Positions 1 through 7,892 of a stretch of 37,913 nucleotides of DNA are shown piece after piece; within the stretch, counting starts at the first letter, position 1, and every line of letters begins with the position of its first letter. Location of the stretch: contig CAJUNA010000025.1 of the NCBI GenBank assembly GCA_910587645.1, forward strand, positions 1 through 37,913, in the 5' to 3' direction. Made by a program: the position numbers and the translations under genes. Below the pieces are notes generated by a model. It ran no database searches, was not told where the DNA came from, and worked only from the letters and a program-made list of their open reading frames with translations. This DNA comes from an uncultured Oscillospiraceae bacterium (GTDB taxonomy: Bacteria; Bacillota; Clostridia; Oscillospirales; Oscillospiraceae).

Positions 1-141
1 ACCGCCCATGCCCGGATATATGACCGCCTTACAGAAATGTGTACCCCCGTCCGCATTACCGGGGAGAATTTCAGAAAAGCCAGAGCAAGGGAGAAAATGG
101 AACAGCTTAAAACGCTGCTGAACAGAAAGGAGAGCCTATGA
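1..141 (+). CDS. C-terminal fragment of an unrecognised mobile-element protein
   Basis: An open frame runs in from the window edge and stops at TGA 139-141, giving the last 46 residues of a basic, charged protein ending in NRKESL. Its stop overlaps the ATG of the excisionase (ATGA, 138-141), so the two are translationally coupled. The position just upstream of xis fits one of the small accessory or regulatory genes of a Tn916/Tn1549-type element, but I do not recognise the family from this fragment. Confidence 0.55.
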   Translation, partial: TAHARIYDRLTEMCTPVRITGENFRKARAREKMEQLKTLLNRKESL

Positions 142-332
142 AAGAAATCCCCATTTGGGAAAAGAGTAATTTGAGTTTAGAAGAAGCTGCTGTTTATTCT
201 GGAATCGGTATCAATAAGCTGCGTGACCTTACCAGTGACAGAAATTGCCGGTTTGTTTTGTGGGTAGGTAATAAACGGTTAATCAAACGCCGGCTGTTTG
301 ACCAGTTTATTGAGCAAGAGTATTCGATTTAA
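138..332 (+). CDS. xis: Tn916-type excisionase (Xis)
   Basis: This 64-residue protein begins MKEIPIWEKSNLSLEEAA, which strongly resembles Tn916 Xis (IPIWE, then a T/SLxEA helix, then a GIGxNKLR turn and a C-terminal basic IKR segment). Family members are small winged-helix DNA-bending proteins that steer the tyrosine integrase towards excision. The length is normal for the family. Its start overlaps the preceding stop, and the integrase gene follows 86 bp later, which is the usual xis-int order at the end of these elements. The integrase beside it is internally deleted, so this Xis probably has no working partner here. Confidence 0.85.
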   Translation: MKEIPIWEKSNLSLEEAAVYSGIGINKLRDLTSDRNCRFVLWVGNKRLIKRRLFDQFIEQEYSI

Positions 333-418
333 AATTTAGTGATGTAAAAATCAGTCTTGATATGATACAATGGACGTGTCATATCAAGGCTCTTTCCATC
401 ACGGAAAGGAGTTTGACA

Positions 419-1033
419 ATGTCCGAGAAGCGAAAAGACCATAAAGGAAGAATCCTGCGGACAGGAGAGAGCCAGAGAAAAGACTTGATTTATCAATATC
501 GGTATACGGATATCCGTGGAAAACGACAGACCATTTATTCCTCTGATTTAAAGGAATTGCGGGAAAAGGAAAAGACAATCCAAAAACAGCTTGATGACGG
601 GATTGACTATGCTGCCGGAAAAATTACCGTGCTTGCCCTTTTAGAGCGATACATCAGTTTGAAACAAGGTGTGCGCTATAACACCAAAGTAGGCTATCAT
701 TTTGTGCTGAATTTAGTCAAGAAAGAAGATTTTGGTTATCGCCAGATAAGGGATATCAAAGTATCAGACGCACAGCAATGGATTATGAAGCTGCACCCGG
801 ACAAACCATTGCCCCATATCACGCCCCATGTGTTCCGTCACACATTTTGTACTAATATGGCAAGTGCGGGCATGGATATCAAGAACTTGCAGTATGTAAT
901 GGGACATTCTGATGTAGGCGTTACACTGAATGTTTACACTCATGCGAGCTTTGACCGTGCAGCGGAGCAAATGGCGAGAATTATTGACTTTAAGGATACC
1001 GATATGCAGGGAAAACAAAGAAAATCAAGTTGA
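419..1033 (+). pseudogene. int: Tn916-type tyrosine integrase with a large in-frame internal deletion
   Basis: The start is ATG 419, behind GGAAAGGAG; an earlier in-frame ATG at 362 has no ribosome site. The 204-residue product begins MSEKRKDHKGRILRTGESQ, as Tn916 Int does, and keeps the arm-binding domain up to about residue 126 (WIMKLH). It then jumps directly to the C-terminal catalytic part: PHITPHVFRHTF (HxxR, H137 and R140), MGH (H163) and the nucleophile in NVYTH (Y173). Full-length relatives have about 400 residues. The missing stretch of roughly 190 residues carries the first catalytic arginine (the TGLRISE region) and the beta-hairpin lysine, so recombinase activity is not expected. 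The frame stays open, so a truncated DNA-binding protein could still be made. The junction lies near 794-799. Confidence 0.88.
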
Positions 1034-1184
1034 AAAATACACCAATCTACTACACCATTTGCCCATAAATTTGCGTAGATTTATATAGATTTGCGTGAAG
1101 TTCGGGCAAAATACAAAATGGAAGAAAAGTGCCAAAAAGCCCGATATATCAAGGCTTAAAGGCTTATGAAAGGATAAATCCAAG
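1034..1184 (+). other. Probable right end of the integrative element and leader of the next gene
   Basis: This AT-rich 150 bp stretch follows int, where the attachment end of Tn916/Tn1549-type elements lies. It holds two direct copies of GATTTGCGT or a near-match (1069-1076 as AATTTGCGT, and 1088-1096), about 20 bp apart, of the kind expected for integrase arm-type sites. The exact junction with the chromosome cannot be placed from one end. The ribosome site for the phosphatase gene (GAAAGGA) is at about 1168-1174. Confidence 0.4.
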
Positions 1185-1652
1185 ATGATAAAAATATTAT
1201 TTGTTTGCCACGGCAACATTTGCCGCAGCCCCATGGCCGAGTTCATCATGAAAGACCTGGTGAGAAAAGCAGGACTGGAGAACCAGTTCCATATCGCCTC
1301 CGCCGCCACCAGCACGGAAGAGACCGGCAACCCAGTCTATCCCCCAGCCCGCCGCAAACTAGCCGAACACGGCATTGGCTGCTCCGGAAAAACGTCCCGG
1401 CAGCTCACCAAGGCCGACTATGGTTCTTACGATCTCCTGATTGGCATGGACAGCGCCAACCTTCAGAACATGCGCCGCATATGCGGTGGCGATCCCAGTG
1501 GCAAGATCCACCTGCTGATGGAATATACCAGCCGTCCTGGCGATGTAGCAGACCCTTGGTATACCGGCGATTTTGAAACAACATGGCAGGACATCCTGGA
1601 AGGATGCGGCGAATTGCTCACACAGCTTACCGCAGAGGGCCGGATATACTGA
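1185..1652 (+). CDS. Low-molecular-weight protein tyrosine phosphatase
   Basis: The 155-residue product has the family's P-loop at its N-terminus, VCHGNICRSP (C8-x5-R14-S15), and the general-acid motif DPWY (D123) near its C-terminus. The cysteine attacks the phosphotyrosine and the aspartate protonates the leaving group. Length and motif spacing are typical of Firmicutes LMW-PTPs, which dephosphorylate protein tyrosine or arginine residues in the cytoplasm. ATG 1185 follows a GAAAGGA ribosome site. It lies directly beside the integrative-element end and upstream of a DNA methyltransferase; I see no operon partner such as a tyrosine kinase, so the substrate is unknown. Confidence 0.9.
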   Translation: MIKILFVCHGNICRSPMAEFIMKDLVRKAGLENQFHIASAATSTEETGNPVYPPARRKLAEHGIGCSGKTSRQLTKADYGSYDLLIGMDSANLQNMRRICGGDPSGKIHLLMEYTSRPGDVADPWYTGDFETTWQDILEGCGELLTQLTAEGRIY

Positions 1653-1764
1653 CCAGGCAAGCGGATACCTGCCTGAATTGCGGGGAAGCACCGTCTCTAA
1701 AAGTAGGAAAACAGATAAAAAATCCACTCCATATTTCAAAACCCATGGAAGGAGGCCAAATGAA

Positions 1765-2835
1765 ATGAAGCCCACAGTAATCGACCTTTTCGCGGGGGTA
1801 GGGGGGCTGTCCCTTGGTTTCGAACAGGCGGGGTTTGACGTAGTCCTCGCCAATGAATATGACGCGGAGATTGCCAGCGCCTACCAAAAAAACCACCCCG
1901 CAGCAAAAATGGTGGTAGGGGATATTACGGCCCTGGACTTGAACGGAACCTTTGGCGGATTTGCCGGAAAAATAGACGTCATCATCGGAGGGCCGCCCTG
2001 CCAGGGCTTTTCTCAAAAAGGCCAGCGGAAAACAATCCATGACGAGAGGAACTTCCTGTTCAAATACTATGTTAAGGTTGTGGAGCTGGTTCAGCCTAGA
2101 TATTTTGTCATGGAAAATGTACCGAACCTTCTGACTGCCGGGAACGGGTATTTTCAAAAGGAGATCGCCGAGTTGTTCCGCGGCATGGGATACCAATTGA
2201 ATATGGGGGTTCTTAACGCCGCCGATTATGGCGTCCCGCAAACCAGGAGACGCGCCATCATCATAGGGAAACGGGATGGCCTTCCCCCTCCGCTGCCAGA
2301 AAAGGCCGCGCAAAATGTTACGATCTGGGATGCCATCGGAGACCTGGCGTACTTGGAATCCGGTGAAGGGGACGCGGCGCAGCCGTATATCACCCAGCCT
2401 GCCAGTGATTATGGAAAGGCCCTGCGCGGGGATATGGATGTACTCTATAACCACGTTGCGACCAAGCATTCCCCGCTGGCACTGGAGAGGCTGTCGCTTA
2501 TCCCCCCCAACTGCGGCAAAGAAATGCTGCCCGACGAGCATCTGACAAAATCCATTTACAGCGGGACCTGGTCCCGGATGGTCCGCGATGACATTTCCGT
2601 CACAATTACGACCCGGTTTGACACCCCCTCCTCCGGCCGTTTCACCCACCCGTACTTAAACCGCGCCATTACCGTGCGGGAAGCGGCGCGGATCCAATCG
2701 TTTCCGGACAGCTTTATTTTTACCGGGACAAAAGGCTCCCAAATGAAGCAGGTAGGCAACGCTGTCCCGCCCCGCCTGGCGAACGCGATCGCGTCTGTAA
2801 TAAAAAACGACATGGGAAAAGGCCCATGCCGTTAA
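1765..2835 (+). CDS. DNA (cytosine-5-)-methyltransferase
   Basis: The start is ATG 1765, behind GGAGG (1751-1755); the frame is open further upstream but without a better start. The 356-residue protein shows the C5-methyltransferase motifs in order: I (DLFAGVGGLSLGF, residues 7-19, SAM site), IV (GGPPCQGFS with catalytic C79), VI (ENV, 117-119), VIII (QTRRR, 159-163), IX (REAARIQSFPDSF) and X (QVGNAVPP, 329-336). The target recognition region lies between VIII and IX, about 200-290. No restriction endonuclease gene is adjacent, so it is an orphan methyltransferase or the remaining half of a restriction-modification system. A strong terminator follows. The recognition sequence cannot be read from the protein by eye. 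Confidence 0.93.
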   Translation: MKPTVIDLFAGVGGLSLGFEQAGFDVVLANEYDAEIASAYQKNHPAAKMVVGDITALDLNGTFGGFAGKIDVIIGGPPCQGFSQKGQRKTIHDERNFLFKYYVKVVELVQPRYFVMENVPNLLTAGNGYFQKEIAELFRGMGYQLNMGVLNAADYGVPQTRRRAIIIGKRDGLPPPLPEKAAQNVTIWDAIGDLAYLESGEGDAAQPYITQPASDYGKALRGDMDVLYNHVATKHSPLALERLSLIPPNCGKEMLPDEHLTKSIYSGTWSRMVRDDISVTITTRFDTPSSGRFTHPYLNRAITVREAARIQSFPDSFIFTGTKGSQMKQVGNAVPPRLANAIASVIKNDMGKGPCR

Positions 2836-2870
2836 GATAAAGGGAGGATACCCGCTCTGCCTAACCGGCG

Positions 2871-2913
2871 CAGCCGGGACGGGAGTTACCTGCCCCCGTC
2901 CCGGCTGCTTTTT
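2871..2913 (+). terminator. Rho-independent terminator after the methyltransferase gene
   Basis: A perfect 13-bp stem, CAGCCGGGACGGG (2871-2883) with CCCGTCCCGGCTG (2895-2907), is followed by CTTTTT on the plus strand. It separates the methyltransferase gene from the convergent ABC-exporter operon, whose last stop codon is at 2920. Confidence 0.85.
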
Positions 2914-2919
2914 CCCAGA

Positions 2920-3705
2920 TCATGCGGCGATATCCTTTTTCCCATACCGCCACAGCCCGAACCACGCGCCCAGGCTCCCCAGGGCACAGCCGGAGAGAAC
3001 CGCCCCCGCCAGCGGCTCCCCGGCAAAAACGCGGGCGGCATCGGCGTAATAATAGGGTGTAAAGAACCGCAGAACATCCAGTCCGGCATCCAGGTTTATC
3101 ATCAGCCCTAGGAAATATAGCCCTGCCGCCAGCCCCATGGCCAGCCCATAGCTGCTCCGCCGCAGCAGCGAGGACGCGCCGAAACACAGCCCGCCGGTCT
3201 CAAGCTGCATGAGCAGCAACGCGCCGTGGTAGCGCAGCAGTCCCTTCCAGTCCGCCTCCTCACCGATGGCCAGGATCCCCAGCCCGCCGCAGGCAAAGCA
3301 CACGGCATTCAGCGCAATCACCAGCACCGCCAGCGCCAGCAGCTTTTCCGCCGCCACGCGGGTACGGCTGACGGGGTGGGTCAGGAGGAACTCCGCCGTA
3401 TGCCCGCCCTCCTCTCCAGCCAGCAGCCCCATAGCGGTCAGGGCCGCGAAAAACGCGCCTCCCAACCCCAGGATATTGCCGCACTCCGTGCCATAAAACC
3501 CCATGATCGTCCCAAATTGCAGGGAATCCAGGCCGAAAGCCGCAGAAAAGTCCCCCATTCCGGCAAACAGCTCTGACACATCGCCCATAGAATCCGACAT
3601 GGACGGGAACATCGCCACGCACAACGCCATGAGCCCGCCAATGACAGCGGTCCACAGCAGAAAGCTCACCGCGTTGGCCCGCATTTCCTTCCGAAAGACG
3701 GTCAT
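2920..3705 (-). CDS. ABC-2 type exporter permease
   Basis: This 261-residue protein has about six hydrophobic membrane segments, including the stretches around residues 14-35, 77-95, 122-150 and the C-terminal 230-255. A cytoplasmic part carries LAGEEGGHTAEFLLTHPVSR, a pattern typical of ABC-2 permeases just after the second membrane helix. Its ATG overlaps the stop of the ATPase gene (3702-3705), so the two are translationally coupled and form one exporter. It ends with a KKDIAA tail. The substrate is unknown; such TetR-linked exporters often remove toxic compounds or peptides. Confidence 0.85.
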   Translation of the reverse strand: MTVFRKEMRANAVSFLLWTAVIGGLMALCVAMFPSMSDSMGDVSELFAGMGDFSAAFGLDSLQFGTIMGFYGTECGNILGLGGAFFAALTAMGLLAGEEGGHTAEFLLTHPVSRTRVAAEKLLALAVLVIALNAVCFACGGLGILAIGEEADWKGLLRYHGALLLMQLETGGLCFGASSLLRRSSYGLAMGLAAGLYFLGLMINLDAGLDVLRFFTPYYYADAARVFAGEPLAGAVLSGCALGSLGAWFGLWRYGKKDIAA

Positions 3706-4394
3706 TTTCCCGCACCTCCCTCATAATAGTCGAAAAATTTGTTTTCGATGTCCAGATCCTCTGTGGTCCCCTCCACCACCAGCCGGCCCTCCCGGATGAT
3801 GGCGGCGCGTTCGCAGTACCGCTGAACCTCATAGAGCACATGGGAAGACAAAAACACAGACGCCCCCTCCCGCCGCCGCGCCGCCACCTCAGCCCAGAAT
3901 GCCCGCTGCATCAGCGGATCCAGTCCGCTGGTAGGCTCATCGAACACATACAGCTTTGGCCGGTGCTGCATCGCGCAGACGATGGACACCTTTTTCCGGT
4001 TGCCCAGGCTCAGCTCGCGGATCTTCTTCCGCTGGTCTAACGCCAGCGCATGGCAGAGGGCAGCGGCTTCGGCGCGGCAGTCCCGTCCCCGCAGCCTGGC
4101 CGACAGGCGGATTACCTCGCCCACCCGCATTTCTGGATAAAACATGGCCTCGGAGGGCATGTAGCCCACCTGGGCCAGGATCGCCGTCCTGTCCCGGACA
4201 CAGTCCAGCCCCAACACTTGGGCAGAGCCTCCGGTGGGTGAAATCAGTCCCAGCATCGTGCGGATGGTAGTGGATTTCCCCGCCCCGTTGGGGCCGATAA
4301 AGCCGAAACAGCAGCCCTCCGGTACGTGGAGGGTCAGGTCCGTGATACCCCGTGCCTTGCCGTAGGTTTTCGTCAAATTTGTAATCTGGATCAT
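3702..4394 (-). CDS. ABC transporter ATP-binding protein
   Basis: The 230-residue ATPase carries Walker A GPNGAGKST (34-42), a Q-loop region (LAQVGYMPSE), the signature LSLGNRKKVS in place of LSGGQ, Walker B YVFDEPTSGLDP and an H-loop histidine (SSH). The LSLGN form is common in exporters of the CcmA/YhaQ type. It overlaps by 4 bp with both neighbours: the TetR gene upstream (4391-4394) and the permease downstream (3702-3705). All three therefore form one tightly coupled operon on the minus strand. It powers the ABC-2 permease at the membrane; the substrate is unknown. Confidence 0.93.
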   Translation of the reverse strand: MIQITNLTKTYGKARGITDLTLHVPEGCCFGFIGPNGAGKSTTIRTMLGLISPTGGSAQVLGLDCVRDRTAILAQVGYMPSEAMFYPEMRVGEVIRLSARLRGRDCRAEAAALCHALALDQRKKIRELSLGNRKKVSIVCAMQHRPKLYVFDEPTSGLDPLMQRAFWAEVAARRREGASVFLSSHVLYEVQRYCERAAIIREGRLVVEGTTEDLDIENKFFDYYEGGAGK

Positions 4395-5011
4395 AAATAT
4401 TCCTCCTTGTATAGAAACTGGCGCAGCATATCCGCGTGCCGCTTGTACTCCAGGAACAGTGATTGGATCTGGCCGGCAGTGCTGGCGTTGGTTTCTGCCA
4501 GCATCCCCTCGGCGGCCAGAAGCAGCAAGCGGATAAGCTGGTACGGATCCACCCCCTCCTTAAACTTGTAGAGATCCATCCGGCTGAGAAAATCCCGGAT
4601 GGTGGATTCCATCAAATGATCCAGTCCTTCCCGCAGCTTGGGGGAGAGCACGCCGTCCCGCTCATAGTAGGTACGCATAACAAACCGGAACAGCCCTGGA
4701 TGCCGCCGCACCAGATCCATTTTGACCTTGTGCCCCATTTCCAAGGCCCGAAAGAAGTCCGTTTCCCCAAAATCGTAAGTTTTTGCCATATACTGCTTCA
4801 CACACACGTCCAGGGCATATTGATAGAGATAGAGGTACAGCTCCCGCTTGTCCTTGAAGTAGTGGAACAGCAAACCTTTCGAGATGCCGGCCCGCTTGGC
4901 GACAGCGTCCGCCGATGTCTTTTTAAAAGTGTTCTCTCCGAATTCCAGCATGGCGCTGTTCCGGATCAAATCCTGGCGTTCCGGCGGGAGGTTGAAGAAT
5001 TTTGGATTCAT
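4391..5011 (-). CDS. TetR-family repressor of the exporter operon
   Basis: The 206-residue protein has an N-terminal TetR helix-turn-helix (about residues 11-60, with TSADAVAKRAGISKGLLFHYF) and a helical ligand-binding C-terminal domain. ATG 5011 follows a perfect AAAGGAGG site. A 17-bp palindrome overlaps the -35 box of its own promoter (5033-5061), so negative autoregulation, with release by an exporter substrate, is the likely logic. Overlap with the ATPase gene means regulator and pump are made together. Confidence 0.92.
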   Translation of the reverse strand: MNPKFFNLPPERQDLIRNSAMLEFGENTFKKTSADAVAKRAGISKGLLFHYFKDKRELYLYLYQYALDVCVKQYMAKTYDFGETDFFRALEMGHKVKMDLVRRHPGLFRFVMRTYYERDGVLSPKLREGLDHLMESTIRDFLSRMDLYKFKEGVDPYQLIRLLLLAAEGMLAETNASTAGQIQSLFLEYKRHADMLRQFLYKEEYL

Positions 5012-5032
5012 GACGCGCCTCCTTTCATCATC

Positions 5033-5061
5033 ACCATACCGCCATTGACCATTTTGGTCAA
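5033..5061 (-). promoter_or_regulatory. Promoter and TetR operator of the exporter operon
   Basis: On the minus strand a -35 box TTGACC (5056-5061) and a -10 box TATGGT (5033-5038) are 17 bp apart. The -35 box is one arm of a perfect palindrome, TTGACCATTTTGGTCAA (5045-5061, 7-bp arms and 3-bp centre). Repressor bound here would block RNA polymerase. Assignment to the adjacent TetR protein is inferred from position. Confidence 0.8.
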
Positions 5062-5122
5062 GGCCTCGGGAAGGATTTCGAAGAGAATTCCTGGAGTTTT
5101 TTGTTTCCTTCCCGGGGAGCGA

Positions 5123-5151
5123 TTGACAAACCGGCCTGCCCCACGTATAAT
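5123..5151 (+). promoter_or_regulatory. Consensus sigma-A promoter
   Basis: TTGACA (5123-5128), a 17-bp spacer and TATAAT (5146-5151) give a perfect consensus promoter driving the small gene at 5185. It is divergent from the TetR promoter about 60 bp away. Confidence 0.9.
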
Positions 5152-5184
5152 CTCGGGTAGAGTACCAAGTAAGGAGGCGTTTTG

Positions 5185-5451
5185 ATGTACCAGATCATGC
5201 GCATTACGGACAAAGAGGGCGTAGCGAAGGCGGAGCCTGCCGACCTGGCCAATCAGGGCTGCATCGGGGACGCGAAGATGGAAGACAACTGCGTACTGTT
5301 CCATTGCCGCTACGACAAGCGGGGCGAGCCATGCGACCGCTATATCCGGACCAGCCTGGTCCAGGATTGGAAAAAGGATAAAACGACAGGCCGGATTGTA
5401 GTTCAGACCATGAACAGTGTGTACTACATGGATCCGGTGCGGGATACATAA
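5185..5451 (+). CDS. Small conserved-looking protein of unknown function
   Basis: The ATG at 5185 lies 8 bp after AAGGAGG; an in-frame TTG just before it is too close. The 88-residue product is soluble and charged, with two cysteines (C27 and C36 by count) and the C-terminal phrase IVVQTMNSVYYMDP. I do not recognise the family. It has a perfect-consensus promoter and ribosome site, which implies strong constitutive expression unusual for a dispensable gene. No membrane or export signal is visible. Confidence 0.7.
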   Translation: MYQIMRITDKEGVAKAEPADLANQGCIGDAKMEDNCVLFHCRYDKRGEPCDRYIRTSLVQDWKKDKTTGRIVVQTMNSVYYMDPVRDT

Positions 5452-5573
5452 GCGGCTGTTACCCTTTTGTTGCCAATATGATACGGAATCCGAGCTGCTT
5501 TTAAGGGACAGCCGTGGTATACTAAGACAAGAATCCGGCGGTACGATGCCGCCTATAGGAGGTACATTACGAT

Positions 5574-6875
5574 ATGAGAAAACTCACCGCGCTGCTGCTG
5601 GCGCTGACGCTGCTGTTCACATCTGCCTGTGCCAGCGGCAGTCCGCAGGATAATCCGGACCCATCAAATCCCGCCCCCAGCCAGGAGCAGGTCCCGCCCC
5701 CGGCAGGCCAGCCAACTCCGCCGGAGCCAGAACCTGAACCCGAACCGGAGCCAGAGCCGGAACCCGCACCTGTGGAGAAAGAGCCGTATGAAATCCTAGA
5801 CCCCACCGTAATGCCCGAGGGCGGGGAGCGGGACGGCGTAACGTATGCGGCCTATGACGGCATTGTGGAGCATCTTTTCTTCCACCCGATCATTGCCTAT
5901 CCGGAGCTGGCCTTTGACGGGGACAACGAGGAAAAGGGGTTGGACGACTATATGGTGACGGTAGGGGAGTTCAACCGGATTTTGGAGAGCTGCTACGCCA
6001 ACGGTTTTGTCCTGGTGGATATTGGCGATGTTTGGAGCGAGACCACTGGCGAGGACGGCCAGCCCAAAATGGTGCGCAATACCCTTTACCTGCCGGAGGG
6101 GAAAAAGCCCCTGGTCTTTTCCTATGACGACACCAATTATTACCCCTACATGCTGGACAACGGCTTCGCCTACAAGCTTGTGATCGGCGAGGACGGCAAG
6201 GTCTGGTCCTGGGGCCTGGATCCAGACGGGGAGGAAGTCACCAGCCGCGAGCTGGATGCCATCCCCGCCCTGGACAAGTTTGTGGAGGAGCATCCAGACT
6301 TTTCGCCCTTTGGGGCGAAGGCGTCCCTGAGCCTGACAGGCTACCAGGGAATTTTAGGCTACCGTACCCAGACAGACAGCGATGTGGAGTGGACGGAGGA
6401 GCTGGAAGCCAACCGGCAAGCCGAGCGGGAAGCGGTAAAGCCCATCATTGAAGAATTAAAACGTACTGGCTGGACTTTTGGAAGCCATACATGGGGGCAT
6501 ATTCGTCTCAGCGGCCAGCGGTTGAAGCTGGACGCCATCCAGAAGGACACAGAGAAGTGGTTCGACGAGGTAGGCAGCTTAGTAGGTGAAACGCCGGTCT
6601 TGTACTATCCCCATGGCGAGCGGCCTGACGGAGGCGACTGGACCCAGACGGGGCCGATCTTCAAATATTTGCAAAGCCAGGGGTTCCGTGTATTCTGTTC
6701 AGTCGGTGTAGAGAGCTTCAGTTTTATCAAGAAGGATATCTGCGCAGTAATTTGCGACCGGCTCCACCCCGATGGGACAACGCTCCGCAACTCCCGGAAA
6801 CGGTATTTGCAGTTTTATGATGCAAAGGATATCATGGATCCCATGCGGCCAGATTTTGGTGTTGATTGGGATTGA
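5574..6875 (+). CDS. Polysaccharide deacetylase-family lipoprotein
   Basis: The start is ATG 5574 behind AGGAGG. The 433-residue protein begins with a lipoprotein signal ending in FTSAC (C19), so it should be anchored to the outer face of the membrane. A Pro/Glu-rich spacer follows (about residues 24-66, with seven or so PE repeats), which would hold the domain in the wall. The catalytic part resembles a NodB-type carbohydrate esterase: FSYDDTNYY matches the first motif, with the base and metal aspartates, and SHTWGH matches the H-x3-H metal motif. Such enzymes deacetylate peptidoglycan or other N-acetylated glycans. It is larger than a bare NodB domain, with an insertion between the two motifs. 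A strong terminator follows, so it is monocistronic. Confidence 0.85.
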   Translation: MRKLTALLLALTLLFTSACASGSPQDNPDPSNPAPSQEQVPPPAGQPTPPEPEPEPEPEPEPEPAPVEKEPYEILDPTVMPEGGERDGVTYAAYDGIVEHLFFHPIIAYPELAFDGDNEEKGLDDYMVTVGEFNRILESCYANGFVLVDIGDVWSETTGEDGQPKMVRNTLYLPEGKKPLVFSYDDTNYYPYMLDNGFAYKLVIGEDGKVWSWGLDPDGEEVTSRELDAIPALDKFVEEHPDFSPFGAKASLSLTGYQGILGYRTQTDSDVEWTEELEANRQAEREAVKPIIEELKRTGWTFGSHTWGHIRLSGQRLKLDAIQKDTEKWFDEVGSLVGETPVLYYPHGERPDGGDWTQTGPIFKYLQSQGFRVFCSVGVESFSFIKKDICAVICDRLHPDGTTLRNSRKRYLQFYDAKDIMDPMRPDFGVDWD

Positions 6876-6925
6876 TTTTCACAGGTGCGGCCCCCCAGGG
6901 GCTTAAACTGCTGTAATGGAATCAG

Positions 6926-6963
6926 AAACCGCCTTCTACGCTTTTCCGTAGAAGGCGGTTTTT
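6926..6963 (+). terminator. Rho-independent terminator after the deacetylase gene
   Basis: A perfect 15-bp stem AAACCGCCTTCTACG (6926-6940) pairs with CGTAGAAGGCGGTTT (6947-6961) around a 6-nt loop, and a T-run spans 6959-6963. The stretch from 6964 to 7075 holds no gene I can support. Confidence 0.9.
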
Positions 6964-7075
6964 ATCACAAAACGCAACGCATCCCCATCTTGAAAGCTTG
7001 CCAGCAAAGATTGCTGTCCCTCCATTATGACGCGGCCAATGGGGACTTTATTGCCGCTGCTCGCAGCTTGGCTGG

Positions 7076-7822
7076 CTATACCAATCCCCGCACCACTGGC
7101 AGCACATCGTAGATATCCTCAACCATGATATCCGGCTCAAACTCCCGCTTCACGCCGCAGTCCTTCTCCCGGGTGAGCTTCGAGCAAATCTGGACCGCCT
7201 TGGCGAACCCGGCCCGTTTAGAGCCAATAATATCCCGGGACACGGTATCCCCCACATAGACGCACTCCTCCGGCCTGCTTTGCAGCTGGCACAGCGCCAC
7301 ACGGAAGATATCCGGCGCAGGCTTTCGCATCCCGGTCACAGAGGACAGTGTCACATCCTGGAAGTAGTCCCGGATGCCGTACTCCTTCAGCACAGCAAAC
7401 ACCTGGTACAGCGCCGCGGTATTGCTGACAATGCCCAGCTTTAGCCCCAGGCCCTTCAGCCCCTCCAGCATCTCTTTGACCCGGGGACGGAGGGCGCGGT
7501 GGAAGTGGGTGACCTCCCACATATGGGCGATCTCCTCGCAGTGCGGCTCCAGCGTCTCCGCCGGGAAGTGGAAATCCGCCAGCACATAATCCCGCCAAAT
7601 CGGAATAGGCTTCAGCTCCACATCGCAGGAGTCCCGGTACTTCCCATACCGGACCCATCCGGCGTCCACCCGCCCCTTCAATTCCTCATATTCCACCGCC
7701 GGATCCAAGCCGTAAGAGACCAGCATGTCCCGCAGCTTTTCCACAGCGGCCCTTTCGGACTGGGCGTCCACAAAGATGTCCTCCAAGGTGCCGCCCATGT
7801 CGAACAAAACAGAAGTAATCAT
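7076..7822 (-). CDS. HAD-superfamily hydrolase
   Basis: The start is the ATG at 7822 behind TGGGAGG; the frame is open for 80 codons further upstream but overlaps the neighbouring gene. The 248-residue protein has HAD motifs: LFDMGGTLE (nucleophile D8), SNT (motif II), the lysine in RKPAPDIF (motif III) and GDTVSRDIIG (motif IV). The second aspartate of the usual DxD is glycine (D8-M-G10), so the general acid of a classical HAD phosphatase is missing. This DMGGT variant occurs in a subset of the family, and activity may differ. A cap domain lies between about residues 15 and 100. The substrate is unknown. It follows the MBL-fold gene by 70 bp on the same strand. Confidence 0.88.
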   Translation of the reverse strand: MITSVLFDMGGTLEDIFVDAQSERAAVEKLRDMLVSYGLDPAVEYEELKGRVDAGWVRYGKYRDSCDVELKPIPIWRDYVLADFHFPAETLEPHCEEIAHMWEVTHFHRALRPRVKEMLEGLKGLGLKLGIVSNTAALYQVFAVLKEYGIRDYFQDVTLSSVTGMRKPAPDIFRVALCQLQSRPEECVYVGDTVSRDIIGSKRAGFAKAVQICSKLTREKDCGVKREFEPDIMVEDIYDVLPVVRGLV

Positions 7823-7892
7823 AAAAACCTCCCAGCGCAATGCGCTCCAACAGGGATCAACTCTCTCCTTGCTGTAATCAAACGAAAAAGAA

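Noticed and set aside
1573..1764. N-terminal extension of the methyltransferase
   Set aside because: It overlaps the phosphatase gene in another frame, and the conserved family start and ribosome site are at 1765.
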